From: a bacterium
GTDB lineage: Bacteria > Planctomycetota > Planctomycetia > Kolteriales > Kolteriaceae
Length of the DNA stretch: 64,000 nucleotides
Assembly: GCA_019753235.1 (NCBI GenBank)
Contig: JAIELF010000011.1
Location: 62,001-126,000, forward strand
Reading direction: 5' to 3'
Shown here piece by piece: positions 35,973 to 45,850 of the stretch. Numbering within the stretch: position 1 is the first letter of the stretch; each line of letters opens with the position of its first letter. The notes beneath the pieces are model-generated. The model ran no database searches. It was not told the DNA's origin and saw nothing but the letters and a program-made list of their open reading frames with translations. The position numbers and the translations under genes were made by a program.

Positions 35973-36965
35973 ATGGGGACGCTAACGGTCATGTCGACGA
36001 CGATCCGTCTGCCCCGGGGCTATAAGCGGCTTAAAGCGGCTTGTCGTGTACCGGCCACCACCGCGAATCTAGGTCCGGGCTTCGACTCGATGGGTCTGGC
36101 GCTGACTCTGCATAACGAATTGGCGGCCGAGGTAGGCCGAACCAACAAAACGGTTGTCGAGATCGTCGGCGAAGGAGAGAACACCCTCGCCCGGGATGAA
36201 TCCAATCTCGTGGTTCGATCGATGATCGAAACCTTCAAGCACCTCGATCGCAAACCCGTTCCGGTTTGGGTTCGTTGCACCAATCGCATTCCACTATCGC
36301 GCGGGTTGGGCAGCAGCTCGGCAGCGGTCGCGGGAGGAGTCTTTCTGGCCAATGAGATTTGCGGCCGGCCGCTCGATCGCGAAGACCTCTTCAAGATTGC
36401 CGCCAAAATCGAAGGGCATCCCGACAATGTCGCGCCGGCTCTTTTGGGTGGGCTCGCTGTTTCCGTCGGCGATCAAGCGACAGGCTTTCACGCCCTTTCG
36501 GTCGATCTGGACGCATTGACGAAGTGGAAGTACGTGGTGGCGATTCCCGACTTCACCATCGATACCGCGGCCGCTCGCAAAGTTCTCCCGAAGAAGATCG
36601 CGTTTGAAGACGCCGTCTTCAACGTAGGACGAGCATCGCTGGTGATCGCGGCGCTTTTAAAAGGGCCGGGCAAAGCTGCCAACTCGGTGCTGAAGGAAGC
36701 GATGAACGATCGGCTGCATCAGCCGTCGCGAGAGAAACTCATCGTCGGTCGACAAGCGGTGATGGACGCCGCCTATAAAGCCGGCGCCTTAGGAGTTTGC
36801 GTTTCGGGGTCGGGCCCCAGCATTTTCGCCGTCGGTAGCAAATGGGCCAACCGAATCGGTGAAGCGATGGTGGAAACCTTCAACAAGCAAGAGATCGCCG
36901 CTCGCTACGAAGTGCTCAACGTCGAGCCGGCCGGCACCATCTCGCTGGGCGTCCACAACTTCTAA
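35973..36965 (+). CDS. thrB: Homoserine kinase
   Basis: 330 residues of the GHMP kinase family. VPATTANLGPGFDSMGLAL, the ATP loop SRGLGSSSAAVAGG, and the C-terminal GVCVSGSGPSIFA are the three family motifs; IEGHPDNVAPALLGG lies between. It phosphorylates homoserine for threonine synthesis. Start is either ATG 35973 or ATG 35991 (MSTTIRLP); neither has a strong ribosome site. It sits between hom and lysC; thrC is not present in the window. Confidence 0.93.
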   Translation: MGTLTVMSTTIRLPRGYKRLKAACRVPATTANLGPGFDSMGLALTLHNELAAEVGRTNKTVVEIVGEGENTLARDESNLVVRSMIETFKHLDRKPVPVWVRCTNRIPLSRGLGSSSAAVAGGVFLANEICGRPLDREDLFKIAAKIEGHPDNVAPALLGGLAVSVGDQATGFHALSVDLDALTKWKYVVAIPDFTIDTAAARKVLPKKIAFEDAVFNVGRASLVIAALLKGPGKAANSVLKEAMNDRLHQPSREKLIVGRQAVMDAAYKAGALGVCVSGSGPSIFAVGSKWANRIGEAMVETFNKQEIAARYEVLNVEPAGTISLGVHNF

Positions 36966-37223
36966 TCGTCTTTTCGCGTCCCATTTGCCTGGTCCTCTAC
37001 CGGGCCGTGGGTGCCGAGTGACAATGGTATGTCATTCCCCCGGGGGAACTCGGGGACATTGACTCGGCCAAGCCAGCGCGGGGGCCTTGCCTATCCATCA
37101 TCCGGGATGGGTCGTTCTCGGCAAAGCAACGAGGGGAAAGTCTTTGCCCTCTCGTTGCATTCGTGCACCCGAGGCTTGGCGGACTTTACAAGTCGTTTCG
37201 ACTACGGAAGGGAGTCGCTTTCC

Positions 37224-39029
37224 TTGGGAATCGTCGTCCAAAAGTTTGGCGGAACGAGTGTAGCCAATGCGGAGAAGATCCGCGCTGCTGCTCGACGAGC
37301 GATCTCCACCAAAGAAGCCGGGCATCACGTCGTCGTCGTTGTCAGTGCACGCGGGCATCGAACGGATGAACTGATCGAGTTGGCCGAGGAGATTCATCCC
37401 CAGCCTCCCGCGCGCGAGCTCGACATGTTGATGGCAACCGGCGAGCAAGAATCGATCGCGCTTCTGGCCATGGCGATTCAGGTCCAGGGGCACGAAGCGG
37501 TCAGTCTGACCGGCGGGCAAATGGGAATCGTCACCGATTCCATTCACGGCAAAGCCCGCATCCGCGAGATTTCGACTTCCCGCATTCTGCAAATCTTGCA
37601 CGAGGGGAAGATCGCGATTGTTGCAGGCTTCCAAGGGGTTGATGACGATCAGAACATCACCACGCTGGGCCGAGGTGGCTCCGACACGACCGCCGTCGCG
37701 ATTGCCGCCGCACTCGCGGCCGATGTCTGTGAAATCTACACCGATGTCGACGGCGTTTATACCACAGACCCGCGCGTCGTCGCCGATGCCCGCAAGGTCG
37801 ATCAAATCAGTTACGACGAAATGCTTGAACTGGCCAGCGTCGGGGCCGGGGTGATGCACTCGCGAAGCATCGAGTTCGCGAAGAAGTTCGGCACCATCAT
37901 CCACGTTCGTCATTCGGGCAAAGAGACTCAGGGGACACTGATCCGACCCGAGCACTCCTCAATGGAGCACATCGTCGTTCGCGGCGCAGCACTGCAAAAG
38001 GCAGAGTCGCGAATCACACTGGAAGGCGTTCCCGATGTGCCGGGCGTCGTTTACAAGATCTTCTCGCGAATCGCTGCCGACCACATTGTCGTCGACATGA
38101 TCGTGCAAAACGCATCGATCGACGGAAAGACGGAACTCTCGTTCACGGTCGCCCAAAGCGATCTGACCGCCACACTCGAAGTGGTTCGAAAGGTCGCCGA
38201 CGAAATCGGGGCGGCGGGCGTTCACCACAGTTCGGGCGTCTCTAAAGTGTCGATCGTCGGGCTCGGCATGCGCGTCCACTCGGGCGTCGCCCAGCGGATG
38301 TTCCAATCGCTGGCCTCTCGCAGCATCAACGTCAAGATGATCACCACCAGCGATATCAAGATCTCGACCCTGGTCGCGGAGCAAGATGCGCTCGAAGCAT
38401 TGCGGGCAGTGCATGAGGAGTTTCACCTCGATCAACCCCTTGTCGAGGATCAACAAGGAATCGCGTATCAGCCCAAGCACGAATTACTGCAGCCGAAAGC
38501 TGTTTCCACCGACCGCTTGCAACAGATCGCGCGGAGTTTGCCGACGATGGAAGACATCCTTGTCGGAGGCGTCGATTTCGACGACAACCAGGCCCGCATC
38601 ACTCTCGACGGCGTTCCCGATCATCCAGGCGTCGCGTCGCGAATTTTTGCGGCGATCGCCCAGGCAGGAATCGCGGTTGACATCATCGTTCAGAACATCG
38701 GCATGGACGGTCGAACCGTTCTTAGCTTCACCGTCTTAAAAAGCGACCTGACGTCGGCCGCCGCCACCGCCCAGCGGATCATGGATGATTTGCGAGGAGG
38801 ACAGGTCTTTACCGATGATTCGATGACGAAGATTTCCGTTCGCGGTGTCGGCATGCGAAGCCATACCGGCGTGGCAACAAAACTGTTCGAAGCTCTCGCG
38901 GGACAGAACGTCAACATCGAGATCATCACCACCAGCGAGCTGCACATCACGTTGGTGGTGGATCGGGCGGATCGCGATCGAGCGCTCTCGGCAATCCGGT
39001 CGACGTTTCATCTTCGTGACGATGAATGA
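37224..39029 (+). CDS. lysC: Aspartokinase with four ACT domains
   Basis: 601 residues against about 410 for the common two-ACT enzyme. Kinase domain residues 1-250: VVQKFGGTSVANAEKI, TTLGRGGSDTTAVAIAA, VDGVYTTDPRVV. Then ACT pairs at about 260-405 (ITLEGVPDVPGVVYKIF; VSIVGLGMRVHSGVAQRMF) and again at about 450-600 (ITLDGVPDHPGVASRIF; ISVRGVGMRSHTGVATKLF). The second pair is a clear internal duplication of the first. Four-ACT aspartokinases are known from cyanobacteria and some others. TTG 37224 with AAGGGAG at 37208-37214 is the start; the longer frame upstream has no family match. It phosphorylates aspartate, entering Lys/Thr/Met synthesis. Confidence 0.93.
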   Translation: MGIVVQKFGGTSVANAEKIRAAARRAISTKEAGHHVVVVVSARGHRTDELIELAEEIHPQPPARELDMLMATGEQESIALLAMAIQVQGHEAVSLTGGQMGIVTDSIHGKARIREISTSRILQILHEGKIAIVAGFQGVDDDQNITTLGRGGSDTTAVAIAAALAADVCEIYTDVDGVYTTDPRVVADARKVDQISYDEMLELASVGAGVMHSRSIEFAKKFGTIIHVRHSGKETQGTLIRPEHSSMEHIVVRGAALQKAESRITLEGVPDVPGVVYKIFSRIAADHIVVDMIVQNASIDGKTELSFTVAQSDLTATLEVVRKVADEIGAAGVHHSSGVSKVSIVGLGMRVHSGVAQRMFQSLASRSINVKMITTSDIKISTLVAEQDALEALRAVHEEFHLDQPLVEDQQGIAYQPKHELLQPKAVSTDRLQQIARSLPTMEDILVGGVDFDDNQARITLDGVPDHPGVASRIFAAIAQAGIAVDIIVQNIGMDGRTVLSFTVLKSDLTSAAATAQRIMDDLRGGQVFTDDSMTKISVRGVGMRSHTGVATKLFEALAGQNVNIEIITTSELHITLVVDRADRDRALSAIRSTFHLRDDE

Positions 39030-39039
39030 TGAGAATGGT

Positions 39040-40245
39040 TCATGCCGCTGCCGACGACTTGTCTGCTAGAGTAGGGGTTGGAGTCGGCTTTCTCCACCAA
39101 AGAACAATGACGGCAACGACACAACAGCCGGCGACGGCGTGAAAGAGGGCAGGGTAACCACCCTTGTAAATCACAAAGCGAAGGACTTGTGCCCCGAAAA
39201 ACGTCCCTGAATCGATCCCCATCAATGCGAGCGTCGAGCCCGAGCCACGGTGCTCGGGCGGAAACGGTTCAAGGACCAGCGTCACCATCGAATGAAATGT
39301 CAAGCCATGCGCTGCTCCACAAACGGCGCCGGCGACCATCAACCAATAAGGTTGCTCTCGCGTCGCGAGCAGAAATAGCCACATGCCCGCAGCAAACATG
39401 GCCATGCCGACCATCAAGATCCTTTTCGCGCCGAACTGATCGGGCCAACTCCGCAGGCCAAGCCGAAGCGCGAGCCCCACGGTTGCGTACACCACGAAGA
39501 AAGGTCCGACGCGCGACTGTGTCTCTTGATCGACGAAGATCGAGAGGAAAACAAAAGGGACCGTCATGCAAACACCAAACGCGAAGGTCGAAAACATGAT
39601 CCAGCCGGGCCAATACTTCACGGCCGTGCGGAGAAAATCGATCGGGTGCCAGCCGCGCGCGGGTTCATGATGCATCGGCGCGGGTTTGCCGAAAAGTACT
39701 AGCACGACGCTGAAACCGACTCCGAGTGCAGCCGTCAAAAAGAAGAGCTGAAAATCATGCTCGGTCCGCTGAGCCCGATGGAGAAAGAAATCTCCTAATG
39801 CAGGTCCGATGAGAAGGCCCACAAAACCACCCGCGCCGAGGACGCCGATCGCCTCCGCTCGGCGATCGACGGGAGTGACATGGGCGATGTAGGTCAATCC
39901 ACTGGCAAAGACGATGGCGATACCCACCGCCATCATGCTGCGAATGATGTAAAGCCAGATTCCCAGATCGGTCAGCAGGATATTCGCGAGCGAACCGGCC
40001 ACGACGATGATGCTGGCAACCACCCAACAGAATCGGGGTCCCAAACGATCGATCCACGGGGCAAGCAACGGTCGAAACACCAAGCCGACAAAGGCCGACA
40101 CACTGCTGACATTGCCGACGTCGAGTTCATTGCCACCGAGAAACTCGACCCATCGACCGTAATGCGCCAGCAGCGAATTGGTGATCGTGAACGCCGTCTG
40201 CGCGAGAAAGGCGAGCAGAAAGTTCCATGTGTAAAGTCGGTTCAC
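39040..40245 (-). CDS. MFS transporter
   Basis: 401 residues with 12 predicted membrane segments; the helix 2-3 loop RPLLAPWIDRLGPR is the major facilitator motif A (G-x3-D-R-x-G-R-R variant). A His/Pro-rich central cytoplasmic loop (APMHHEPARGWHP) divides the two halves. The GTG start at 40245 directly abuts the stop codon of the upstream deoxyhypusine-synthase-like gene, so translation is coupled. Substrate unknown, presumably tied to the two enzymes of the same operon. Convergent with lysC. Confidence 0.85.
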   Translation of the reverse strand: MNRLYTWNFLLAFLAQTAFTITNSLLAHYGRWVEFLGGNELDVGNVSSVSAFVGLVFRPLLAPWIDRLGPRFCWVVASIIVVAGSLANILLTDLGIWLYIIRSMMAVGIAIVFASGLTYIAHVTPVDRRAEAIGVLGAGGFVGLLIGPALGDFFLHRAQRTEHDFQLFFLTAALGVGFSVVLVLFGKPAPMHHEPARGWHPIDFLRTAVKYWPGWIMFSTFAFGVCMTVPFVFLSIFVDQETQSRVGPFFVVYATVGLALRLGLRSWPDQFGAKRILMVGMAMFAAGMWLFLLATREQPYWLMVAGAVCGAAHGLTFHSMVTLVLEPFPPEHRGSGSTLALMGIDSGTFFGAQVLRFVIYKGGYPALFHAVAGCCVVAVIVLWWRKPTPTPTLADKSSAAA

Positions 40246-41220
40246 TCAGCCATGCTCCGCTTGCTCCAGGATAAAGTGATGGAGCGATGGAACGGTATGG
40301 CGATGGTCGCCGCACACATAAAAACTTTCCCCTCCGTCGGCGACCGTGCGAACCAGAATCGTCTTGTAGGGCCGATAGTAATACTGCGGATCCGACTTGG
40401 GGGCCTGTTGCCGAAAATCCCCCTGAATCGGAATTAAATCGCACGCCAGCGTGGTGAAGTGGCAGATACTCTCGCCCCGCCGATGGGCGACATTTCGCGC
40501 CATCGCCAACGCTTTCAAGTAAACTTCCGGTCCCATCACCGCACTGCCGAAACTGAGATAGACACCCTCTTCAAGGTTCGTCACCGCGTGGGCAAAAATC
40601 AGAAAATCTCGGTAGGATGTCTCCCCCCAAGCCGCCCCATCACAGTTGGCATGTTCATAGATGATGTCGTAGCCGATCCCGACATGTACCGTGACCGGTA
40701 CGCCTAGCCGATACGCCTGCGCGAAGAGACTGTACTTCTTGTGGGGATAGTCCCCTTCGAGAATCTCTTTGCCGACCGCCTCGCCCAAGCCGAGCCCGTC
40801 GCGGGCGGCACGGGTGATAATTTCGTTGAGCCGACTCGTCTCTTTCCAGAGTCCGAATTCGCCAGAAGAGATGTATCGCGGGACGCTTTCGCACGTTTGA
40901 CCGATAAGAGCGAGCTCGAAATCATGAATGGCCCCCGCACCGTTGCAGGCGATATGCGTGAGGTAGCCCCGCTCCATCAGATCGACCAAGTGCGGTGTCG
41001 TTCCGGCCCGGATGACGTGCGCACCCATCGCGAGAATGATCGACCTTTTCTGCTGCCGAGCGGTGATCATCCGCCGAGCGGTCAGACGCAAACCCTCTTC
41101 GTGGGGCAGGGGGTTGGGCTGATCCAAGGGCAGCATGATATCAAGAGTTAGATCATGATTTCGCTCGGCCAGGGGCCGAATGTGAAGCGAATCTCGATCG
41201 AACTGCGGGTATCGGCTCAT
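40246..41220 (-). CDS. Deoxyhypusine synthase-like protein of unknown function
   Basis: 324 residues. ILAMGAHVIRAGTTPHLVDL, then YLTHIACNGAGAIHDFELALIG, resemble the NAD-binding Rossmann part of the deoxyhypusine synthase / homospermidine synthase-like family, where a similar NGA-x-x-HD-x-E block occurs. The catalytic Lys segment of true deoxyhypusine synthase (around NTAQEFDGSDSGA) is not visible, and bacteria have no eIF5A substrate, so a different reaction is expected. Other features: HVGIGYDIIYEHANCDGAAWG and CGDHRHTVPSLHHF with clustered His. GAGGAT precedes ATG 41220. Middle gene of a HAD hydrolase/this/MFS operon. Confidence 0.55.
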   Translation of the reverse strand: MSRYPQFDRDSLHIRPLAERNHDLTLDIMLPLDQPNPLPHEEGLRLTARRMITARQQKRSIILAMGAHVIRAGTTPHLVDLMERGYLTHIACNGAGAIHDFELALIGQTCESVPRYISSGEFGLWKETSRLNEIITRAARDGLGLGEAVGKEILEGDYPHKKYSLFAQAYRLGVPVTVHVGIGYDIIYEHANCDGAAWGETSYRDFLIFAHAVTNLEEGVYLSFGSAVMGPEVYLKALAMARNVAHRRGESICHFTTLACDLIPIQGDFRQQAPKSDPQYYYRPYKTILVRTVADGGESFYVCGDHRHTVPSLHHFILEQAEHG

Positions 41221-41258
41221 CGCGCATTATCCTCGAATCTACGCCCGAGAGAAAAGTA

Positions 41259-42104
41259 TCACGCCATCGCATCGTTGAATAGGAAGGCCAACAGCGGGCG
41301 ATGATCGACAAAGTTCGGAATAAGCAGATCGGCGCCGGCTTGTTTAAGCCGTTCCTTCTTCCAGTCGTCCCATCGCACGGGGTCAGCCTCGAATGTTGGC
41401 ATACCGACGGCAATCCCACCGACCCCCTTGGCGTTTTCGATCTCGACATAGCCATCACCAAAGGCGACCAGTTCCGGCCCGCTTAAAGCGTTCTCTTTGA
41501 TGATGCGATCGATGACCATCTTCTTCGAGAAGTTCTGATAGTTGTCCAGAGCACCAAAGATTCCGCCGTCGAAGTAATGATCGACCCCCAACAGCTTGGC
41601 CTCGCGCAGGACGAAAGGTTCGTCGGTGCCACTGGCCAGATACATTCGCACCCCTCGTGCCGACAATCCTTCGAGAAGTTCCATCGAGCCTGGCACCAAA
41701 AGCGACTCGGCATCAATCGATTTACTTTCTAATCCGCTCACGCGATTGGCGATCCGGACTTCTAATCGGCGAAGATACTCGTGCTTGTAATCGAGCGGAT
41801 CAAGCGGCGTCGCGCCCCGCTTTTTGATTTGCTCGGCCAATTCGATCATCTGATAGATCGTCTGCTTGCCGGTGAGTCGCGTGACGAAATCTCGGACAGT
41901 GTGGCTGACCGAAGCGGAGTCTTCGTCCGGGTCGGCCGCCGACAGATATTCGAGCATCATCGGAACCATGACATCTTGCCAACCCTCTCGCACCAGCGAG
42001 ATAGTCCCGTCGAAATCGAAGATCGCGTGTCGAATCTGTCCACGGACGATCGAAGGATTCAAAATCTCGACCGATGTCCCGGGCAAGGCGATAGGAGGGG
42101 CCAT
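41259..42104 (-). CDS. HAD-family hydrolase
   Basis: 281 residues. HAIFDFDGTISLVREGW is motif I with the nucleophile Asp, YLASGTDEPF motif II, the Lys of SKKMVIDRII motif III, and FGDGYVEIENAKGVGG motif IV. An alpha-helical cap of about 110 residues lies between motifs I and II, a type C1 arrangement as in phosphoglycolate or beta-phosphoglucomutase-like phosphatases. ATG 42104 has AAGGA 6 nt upstream; the frame extends to 42191. It is the first gene of the minus-strand operon and is divergent from the 3-hydroxyisobutyrate dehydrogenase-like gene. Confidence 0.82.
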   Translation of the reverse strand: MAPPIALPGTSVEILNPSIVRGQIRHAIFDFDGTISLVREGWQDVMVPMMLEYLSAADPDEDSASVSHTVRDFVTRLTGKQTIYQMIELAEQIKKRGATPLDPLDYKHEYLRRLEVRIANRVSGLESKSIDAESLLVPGSMELLEGLSARGVRMYLASGTDEPFVLREAKLLGVDHYFDGGIFGALDNYQNFSKKMVIDRIIKENALSGPELVAFGDGYVEIENAKGVGGIAVGMPTFEADPVRWDDWKKERLKQAGADLLIPNFVDHRPLLAFLFNDAMA

Positions 42105-42273
42105 ACATGATCCTTGGAAGCAATAGCTGGTGTTGCTGGCGAGGCTCTCATCGAGCAGGGTTATCGTACGATTTCCTTGATGCCGTCCCAAGGAAGGCTA
42201 TACCAGCGGCCAATGGCGGCGCGATCCATTTTCATCTTCCCCCACGGGGCCTTCATCACAAGGAAACGAAACG

Positions 42274-43194
42274 ATGCAAAGTCGAGCAACGCCCGGCACG
42301 ACGAAGGTGGGCTGGATCGGCACCGGTGTGATGGGAAAGTCGATGGCGGGCCATCTTCTCGCGGCGGGCTACGAGTTGACCCTCTTTAGTCGGACAAAAG
42401 AGAAGAGTCGCGATCTGCTCGACCGAGGAGCCCGCTGGGCCGGCACGCCGAAAGAGGTCGCGATTGCTTCCGACATCATCTTCACGATGGTTGGCTACCC
42501 AAGCGATCTGCGCGAGGTGACGCTCGGCCCGCAAGGAACGCTCGCATCGGCAAAGCCAGGCAGCATCCTTGTCGACATGACCACCAGCGAGCCTAGCCTG
42601 GCCGTCGAGATCGCCCAAGAGGCGGCGAAGAAGGGCGTTGGAAGTATTGATGCCCCTGTCTCGGGAGGTGACATCGGCGCTCGCAATGCCGCTCTGTCGA
42701 TCATGATCGGCGGAAACGTCGACGTTGTCGAGGCTGTCATGCCTTGCTTCGAGGTGATGGGCAAAACCATCAAGCATCAAGGCCCCGCGGGAGCCGGCCA
42801 ACACACGAAGATGGTCAATCAACTTCTCATCGGGCCGATGATGATCGCGGTTTGCGAAGCTCTTTTGTACGCCCAGAAAGCGGGGCTCGATCCATTAAAA
42901 GTGATCGAAAGTGTCGGCAGCGGCGCGGCGGGAAGCTGGTCCATCAATAATCTCGGGCCACGCATCATCAAACGAGACTTCGAGCCCGGCTTCTACGTCG
43001 AACACTTCATCAAGGATATGGGGATCGCGCTGGCCGAAGCCAAACGAATGGGTTTGGCGCTGCCCGGCCTGGGGATGGCCGAGCAGCTCTATCTCGCCGT
43101 CCAAGCACAAGGGTTCGGTCGAAAAGGAACACAAGCGTTGATGCTAGCCCTTGAACAGCTTTCGGGCATTCACTCTCACAGCCCGTCATCCTGA
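42274..43194 (+). CDS. 3-hydroxyisobutyrate dehydrogenase family oxidoreductase
   Basis: 306 residues. [16 protein letters not shown] is the N-terminal NAD(P) loop, [11 protein letters not shown] the substrate signature, and KMVNQLL holds the catalytic Lys, with a GSGAAGSWS block in the C-terminal helical domain. Members reduce or oxidise beta-hydroxyacids such as 3-hydroxyisobutyrate, tartronate semialdehyde or succinic semialdehyde. AAGGA at 42260-42264 supports ATG 42274. Its last 9 bp overlap the end of the convergent cobA-hemD gene. Confidence 0.88.
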   Translation: MQSRATPGTTKVGWIGTGVMGKSMAGHLLAAGYELTLFSRTKEKSRDLLDRGARWAGTPKEVAIASDIIFTMVGYPSDLREVTLGPQGTLASAKPGSILVDMTTSEPSLAVEIAQEAAKKGVGSIDAPVSGGDIGARNAALSIMIGGNVDVVEAVMPCFEVMGKTIKHQGPAGAGQHTKMVNQLLIGPMMIAVCEALLYAQKAGLDPLKVIESVGSGAAGSWSINNLGPRIIKRDFEPGFYVEHFIKDMGIALAEAKRMGLALPGLGMAEQLYLAVQAQGFGRKGTQALMLALEQLSGIHSHSPSS

Positions 43195-44706
43195 CCGCAA
43201 CCGTTCGAGCAGTTTTTCCATCATCCCCTCGGGCGTGTGGGTGGTCGCCTCGATCGCCACTTCGAACCCCGCCGAACGGACGGTCTGGCTGGTGATGGGA
43301 CTGATGCTGATGAGTTTGATGACCGAACCCACGCGCGCCCGGGTCTCTTCATCAAGCCAACGGAAGAAATTCGTTGCGACGTTACTGCTCGTGAGAAAGA
43401 TCCAGTCGATCCGACCTGCTTGCAATTGCGATCGAGTCAATGCCGAGGGTTCGATGACATCAACTTGTTGATAGGCGGGAACAGAACGAACAAACCCGCC
43501 CGCCGATCGCAGGGACTGCTCGAGCAGATCTCGGCCTCGGTTGGCTCGAATGACGAGGAACCTCTTTCCCTGGGCTGAGGGTGACAGCGCGTCGGCAAGG
43601 CCCTCGGCTCGGTGATCCTCGGGAACGAGATCCGCATGCAAGTTGAATAGCGCCATCTCCTCGGCCGTGCCGGGCCCCACCGCCACCAACTGTAAGCCGG
43701 CCAGCGAGCGAGCATCTTGACCACGCTTCCATGCTCGCTCACAGAAATGCCGAACCCCGGGCCGACTCACGAAGACGATAGCATCGAATTCGCTGATTGC
43801 ATCGATCGCATCATCGAGATTGCTGGGGGGCTCGATTTCTTCCACGCGCATCGTCGGCTCGACAATCACCACCGCTCCGGCATCCTCCAATTGCTGGGCA
43901 AGCCGAGCGTTCTGTTCAGCGGGGCGAAGAAGAAGGACCGTCTGCCCGAAGAGAGGTCGGCTCTCAAACCACGCTAGCTCTTGCCGATGGGCAACGACCC
44001 GTCCGACAATCGCGAGCATCGGCGTCCCAACATGATCGGGAACCCCTTTGGTCGCATCGAAGAGCGTGGTGACATGCGATACTTGCCGATTCGAGCCGGC
44101 CCACTGCACGAAGGCGACAGGAGTCTTTGGATCTCGGCCACCTTCTAGAAGCTCTGCCGCAATCGAACCAAGCTTGGTCCGAGCCATGTAGATCGCCAAG
44201 GTCCCGGGGAGGGTTGCGAGCTGGTGCCAATCGACGCTGGCCTCTTTGTCGGGGTCTTCATGGCCTGTGACGAGGATCAACGTCGACGATTCATGCCGAT
44301 GCGTGAGCGGGATCGCCGCCGTCGCCGCCGCCGCCAGAGCGGCCGTCACGCCGGGAATGATCTCAAAATCGATCCCGGCCCCGGCAAGGGCTTCTAATTC
44401 CTCGGCGCCTCGAGCGAAAACTAACGGATCGCCCCCTTTCAATCGAACAACCCGCTTCCCCTGGCGAGCCTTATCAAGGAGAAGTTCGTTGATCTCTGGT
44501 TGCGGCGTGTACTTGCCACCCCCTTGCTTGCCGACGAAGATCCGCTCAGCATGCGCGGGGGCATCGTCGAGCAACGAGGGATTGACGAGCAGATCGTAGA
44601 TGATGACGTCGGCCCGTTCGATCGCCCGGAGGCCCGCAAGCGTGATGAGTCGCGGATCCCCGGGCCCGGCCCCCACCAACGAGACGAATCCCTGGGGCCG
44701 ATTCAT
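43186..44706 (-). CDS. cobA-hemD: Uroporphyrinogen-III C-methyltransferase / uroporphyrinogen-III synthase fusion
   Basis: 506 residues. Residues 1-245 are the SAM-dependent methyltransferase ([55 protein letters not shown]) that makes precorrin-2; residues 255-506 are HemD ([39 protein letters not shown]), which closes hydroxymethylbilane to uroporphyrinogen III. The fusion channels product to the branch toward sirohaem or cobalamin. Its ATG overlaps the DUF167 stop (ATGA), with AAGGAAAAGG just upstream. Last gene of the yggS-DUF167-cobA/hemD operon. Confidence 0.93.
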   Translation of the reverse strand: MNRPQGFVSLVGAGPGDPRLITLAGLRAIERADVIIYDLLVNPSLLDDAPAHAERIFVGKQGGGKYTPQPEINELLLDKARQGKRVVRLKGGDPLVFARGAEELEALAGAGIDFEIIPGVTAALAAAATAAIPLTHRHESSTLILVTGHEDPDKEASVDWHQLATLPGTLAIYMARTKLGSIAAELLEGGRDPKTPVAFVQWAGSNRQVSHVTTLFDATKGVPDHVGTPMLAIVGRVVAHRQELAWFESRPLFGQTVLLLRPAEQNARLAQQLEDAGAVVIVEPTMRVEEIEPPSNLDDAIDAISEFDAIVFVSRPGVRHFCERAWKRGQDARSLAGLQLVAVGPGTAEEMALFNLHADLVPEDHRAEGLADALSPSAQGKRFLVIRANRGRDLLEQSLRSAGGFVRSVPAYQQVDVIEPSALTRSQLQAGRIDWIFLTSSNVATNFFRWLDEETRARVGSVIKLISISPITSQTVRSAGFEVAIEATTHTPEGMMEKLLERLRSG

Positions 44707-45023
44707 GCCTTTTCCTTTTCCATCATGTCGATCCCCTTCGATTGGAATCGTTGCGTCAAGGCCTTCGGGTCGACACCCTGAATTAGAATCAGCTTTTTCG
44801 AGGACGTTTGCCCGCGAATGATCTGCACCTTCGACGGAGCAAGATCGAGCTCGCAAGCCAACAGTCGGCTGATGGCATCGTTCGCTTCCCCTTTTTCCGG
44901 CGGCGCGGTGACCTCGACCTTCAGCATGCCGGCATGAATGCCGCGGAGACGATTCTCTTTTCCGCCCGGGCGCGCCTTCACGGCCAACAGGATTCCATCC
45001 CCTTGAACCTTCCATTCAAGCAT
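44703..45023 (-). CDS. DUF167 (YggU) family protein
   Basis: 106 residues. AVKARPGGKENRL, VEVTAPPEKGEANDA and KVQIIRGQTSSKKLILI are the DUF167 signature. The family is small, widespread and of unknown function, commonly encoded beside yggS, as here. ATG 45023 overlaps the 3' end of yggS by 8 bp and its stop overlaps the start of cobA-hemD, so all three are translationally coupled. Confidence 0.92.
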   Translation of the reverse strand: MLEWKVQGDGILLAVKARPGGKENRLRGIHAGMLKVEVTAPPEKGEANDAISRLLACELDLAPSKVQIIRGQTSSKKLILIQGVDPKALTQRFQSKGIDMMEKEKA

Positions 45024-45714
45024 CGACGACTCCCTCGAACAGTGTCGAGCCGACCCGGACATGCGTCGCTCCCTCTTCAATCGCGACGGCAAAGTCCTGG
45101 CTCATTCCCATCGACAGCATCGGCAAGGGCACCCCAAGCGAGACTTGTTGCTGATTCCGGTACTCGCAAAGCTTCCGAAAGACAGGACGGGCCGACTCGG
45201 CATCGTCCCCCTGCGAAGCCATGGTCATGAACCCGTTGATCTGGATGCCGGGCAACTCTCGAATCGTGGCGAGGGCCGACATCAGATCGTCCGGAAGGAA
45301 ACCATGCTTAGCTTCATCGGCGACGATCTTGACTTCGATCAGTACAGGAGTCACTTTCCCCAGTCTCTGACTTTCGCGAGAGAGTTCCTCGGCCAAGGAG
45401 ATCCGATCGAGCGAATGGACCAGCGAAATGTAGGGAAGCGTTCGTCGAACTTTGTTTGTCTGCCAATGGCCGATCAAGTGCCAACGAATGTCGGCGGGGA
45501 GGGCAGGGGCTTTCTCCCAGAGAACCTGCGGTCGACTTTCACCGAAATCTCGCACGCCCATTTCGTGCAGCGACAGGACCACCTCCCCGGGGACATACTT
45601 CGTGACCGCGACGAGAGTGATCGAGTTTGGATCGCGATCGGCTCGGCGGGCGGCTTGCTGGATCGAATCCCGCACAAGGGCAAGGTTGTCGGCCAGCCTG
45701 GATTGATGAAGCAC
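45016..45714 (-). CDS. YggS/PLPBP family PLP homeostasis protein
   Basis: 232 residues, normal for the family. LVAVTKYVPGE contains the PLP-binding Lys, FGESRPQVLWEK, WHLIGHWQTNK, EVKIVADEAKHG and MLSMGMSQDFAVAIEEGATHVRVGS complete the alanine-racemase-like barrel. The protein binds PLP and keeps vitamin B6 and amino acid pools balanced; no catalytic activity is known. GTG 45714 with AGGAG 8 nt upstream is a much better start than the ATG at 45831. First gene of its operon, divergent from the efflux operon. Confidence 0.92.
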   Translation of the reverse strand: MLHQSRLADNLALVRDSIQQAARRADRDPNSITLVAVTKYVPGEVVLSLHEMGVRDFGESRPQVLWEKAPALPADIRWHLIGHWQTNKVRRTLPYISLVHSLDRISLAEELSRESQRLGKVTPVLIEVKIVADEAKHGFLPDDLMSALATIRELPGIQINGFMTMASQGDDAESARPVFRKLCEYRNQQQVSLGVPLPMLSMGMSQDFAVAIEEGATHVRVGSTLFEGVVDA

Positions 45715-45785
45715 CTTCGAGACTCCTGGGCTCGATGAGGGTTGCAGACTTGGCAAACGAGGCAAACTCTGCGGAATGTTCGAGC

Positions 45786-45850
45786 GAACAATTGTAACAA
45801 GAACCTCTCTTGCCGCTTTTTCGCCAAGCACGATATTCTAGAACAATTGT
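45786..45850. promoter_or_regulatory. Paired GAACAATTGT boxes between divergent operons
   Basis: Identical decamers GAACAATTGT at 45786-45795 and 45841-45850, each containing the palindrome ACAATTGT, with starts 55 bp apart. Between them a possible promoter for the efflux operon, TTGCCG 45810-45815, 18-nt spacer, TATTCT 45834-45839, places the second box at the transcription start. Likely operator pair; the regulator is not encoded in the window. Confidence 0.45.
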
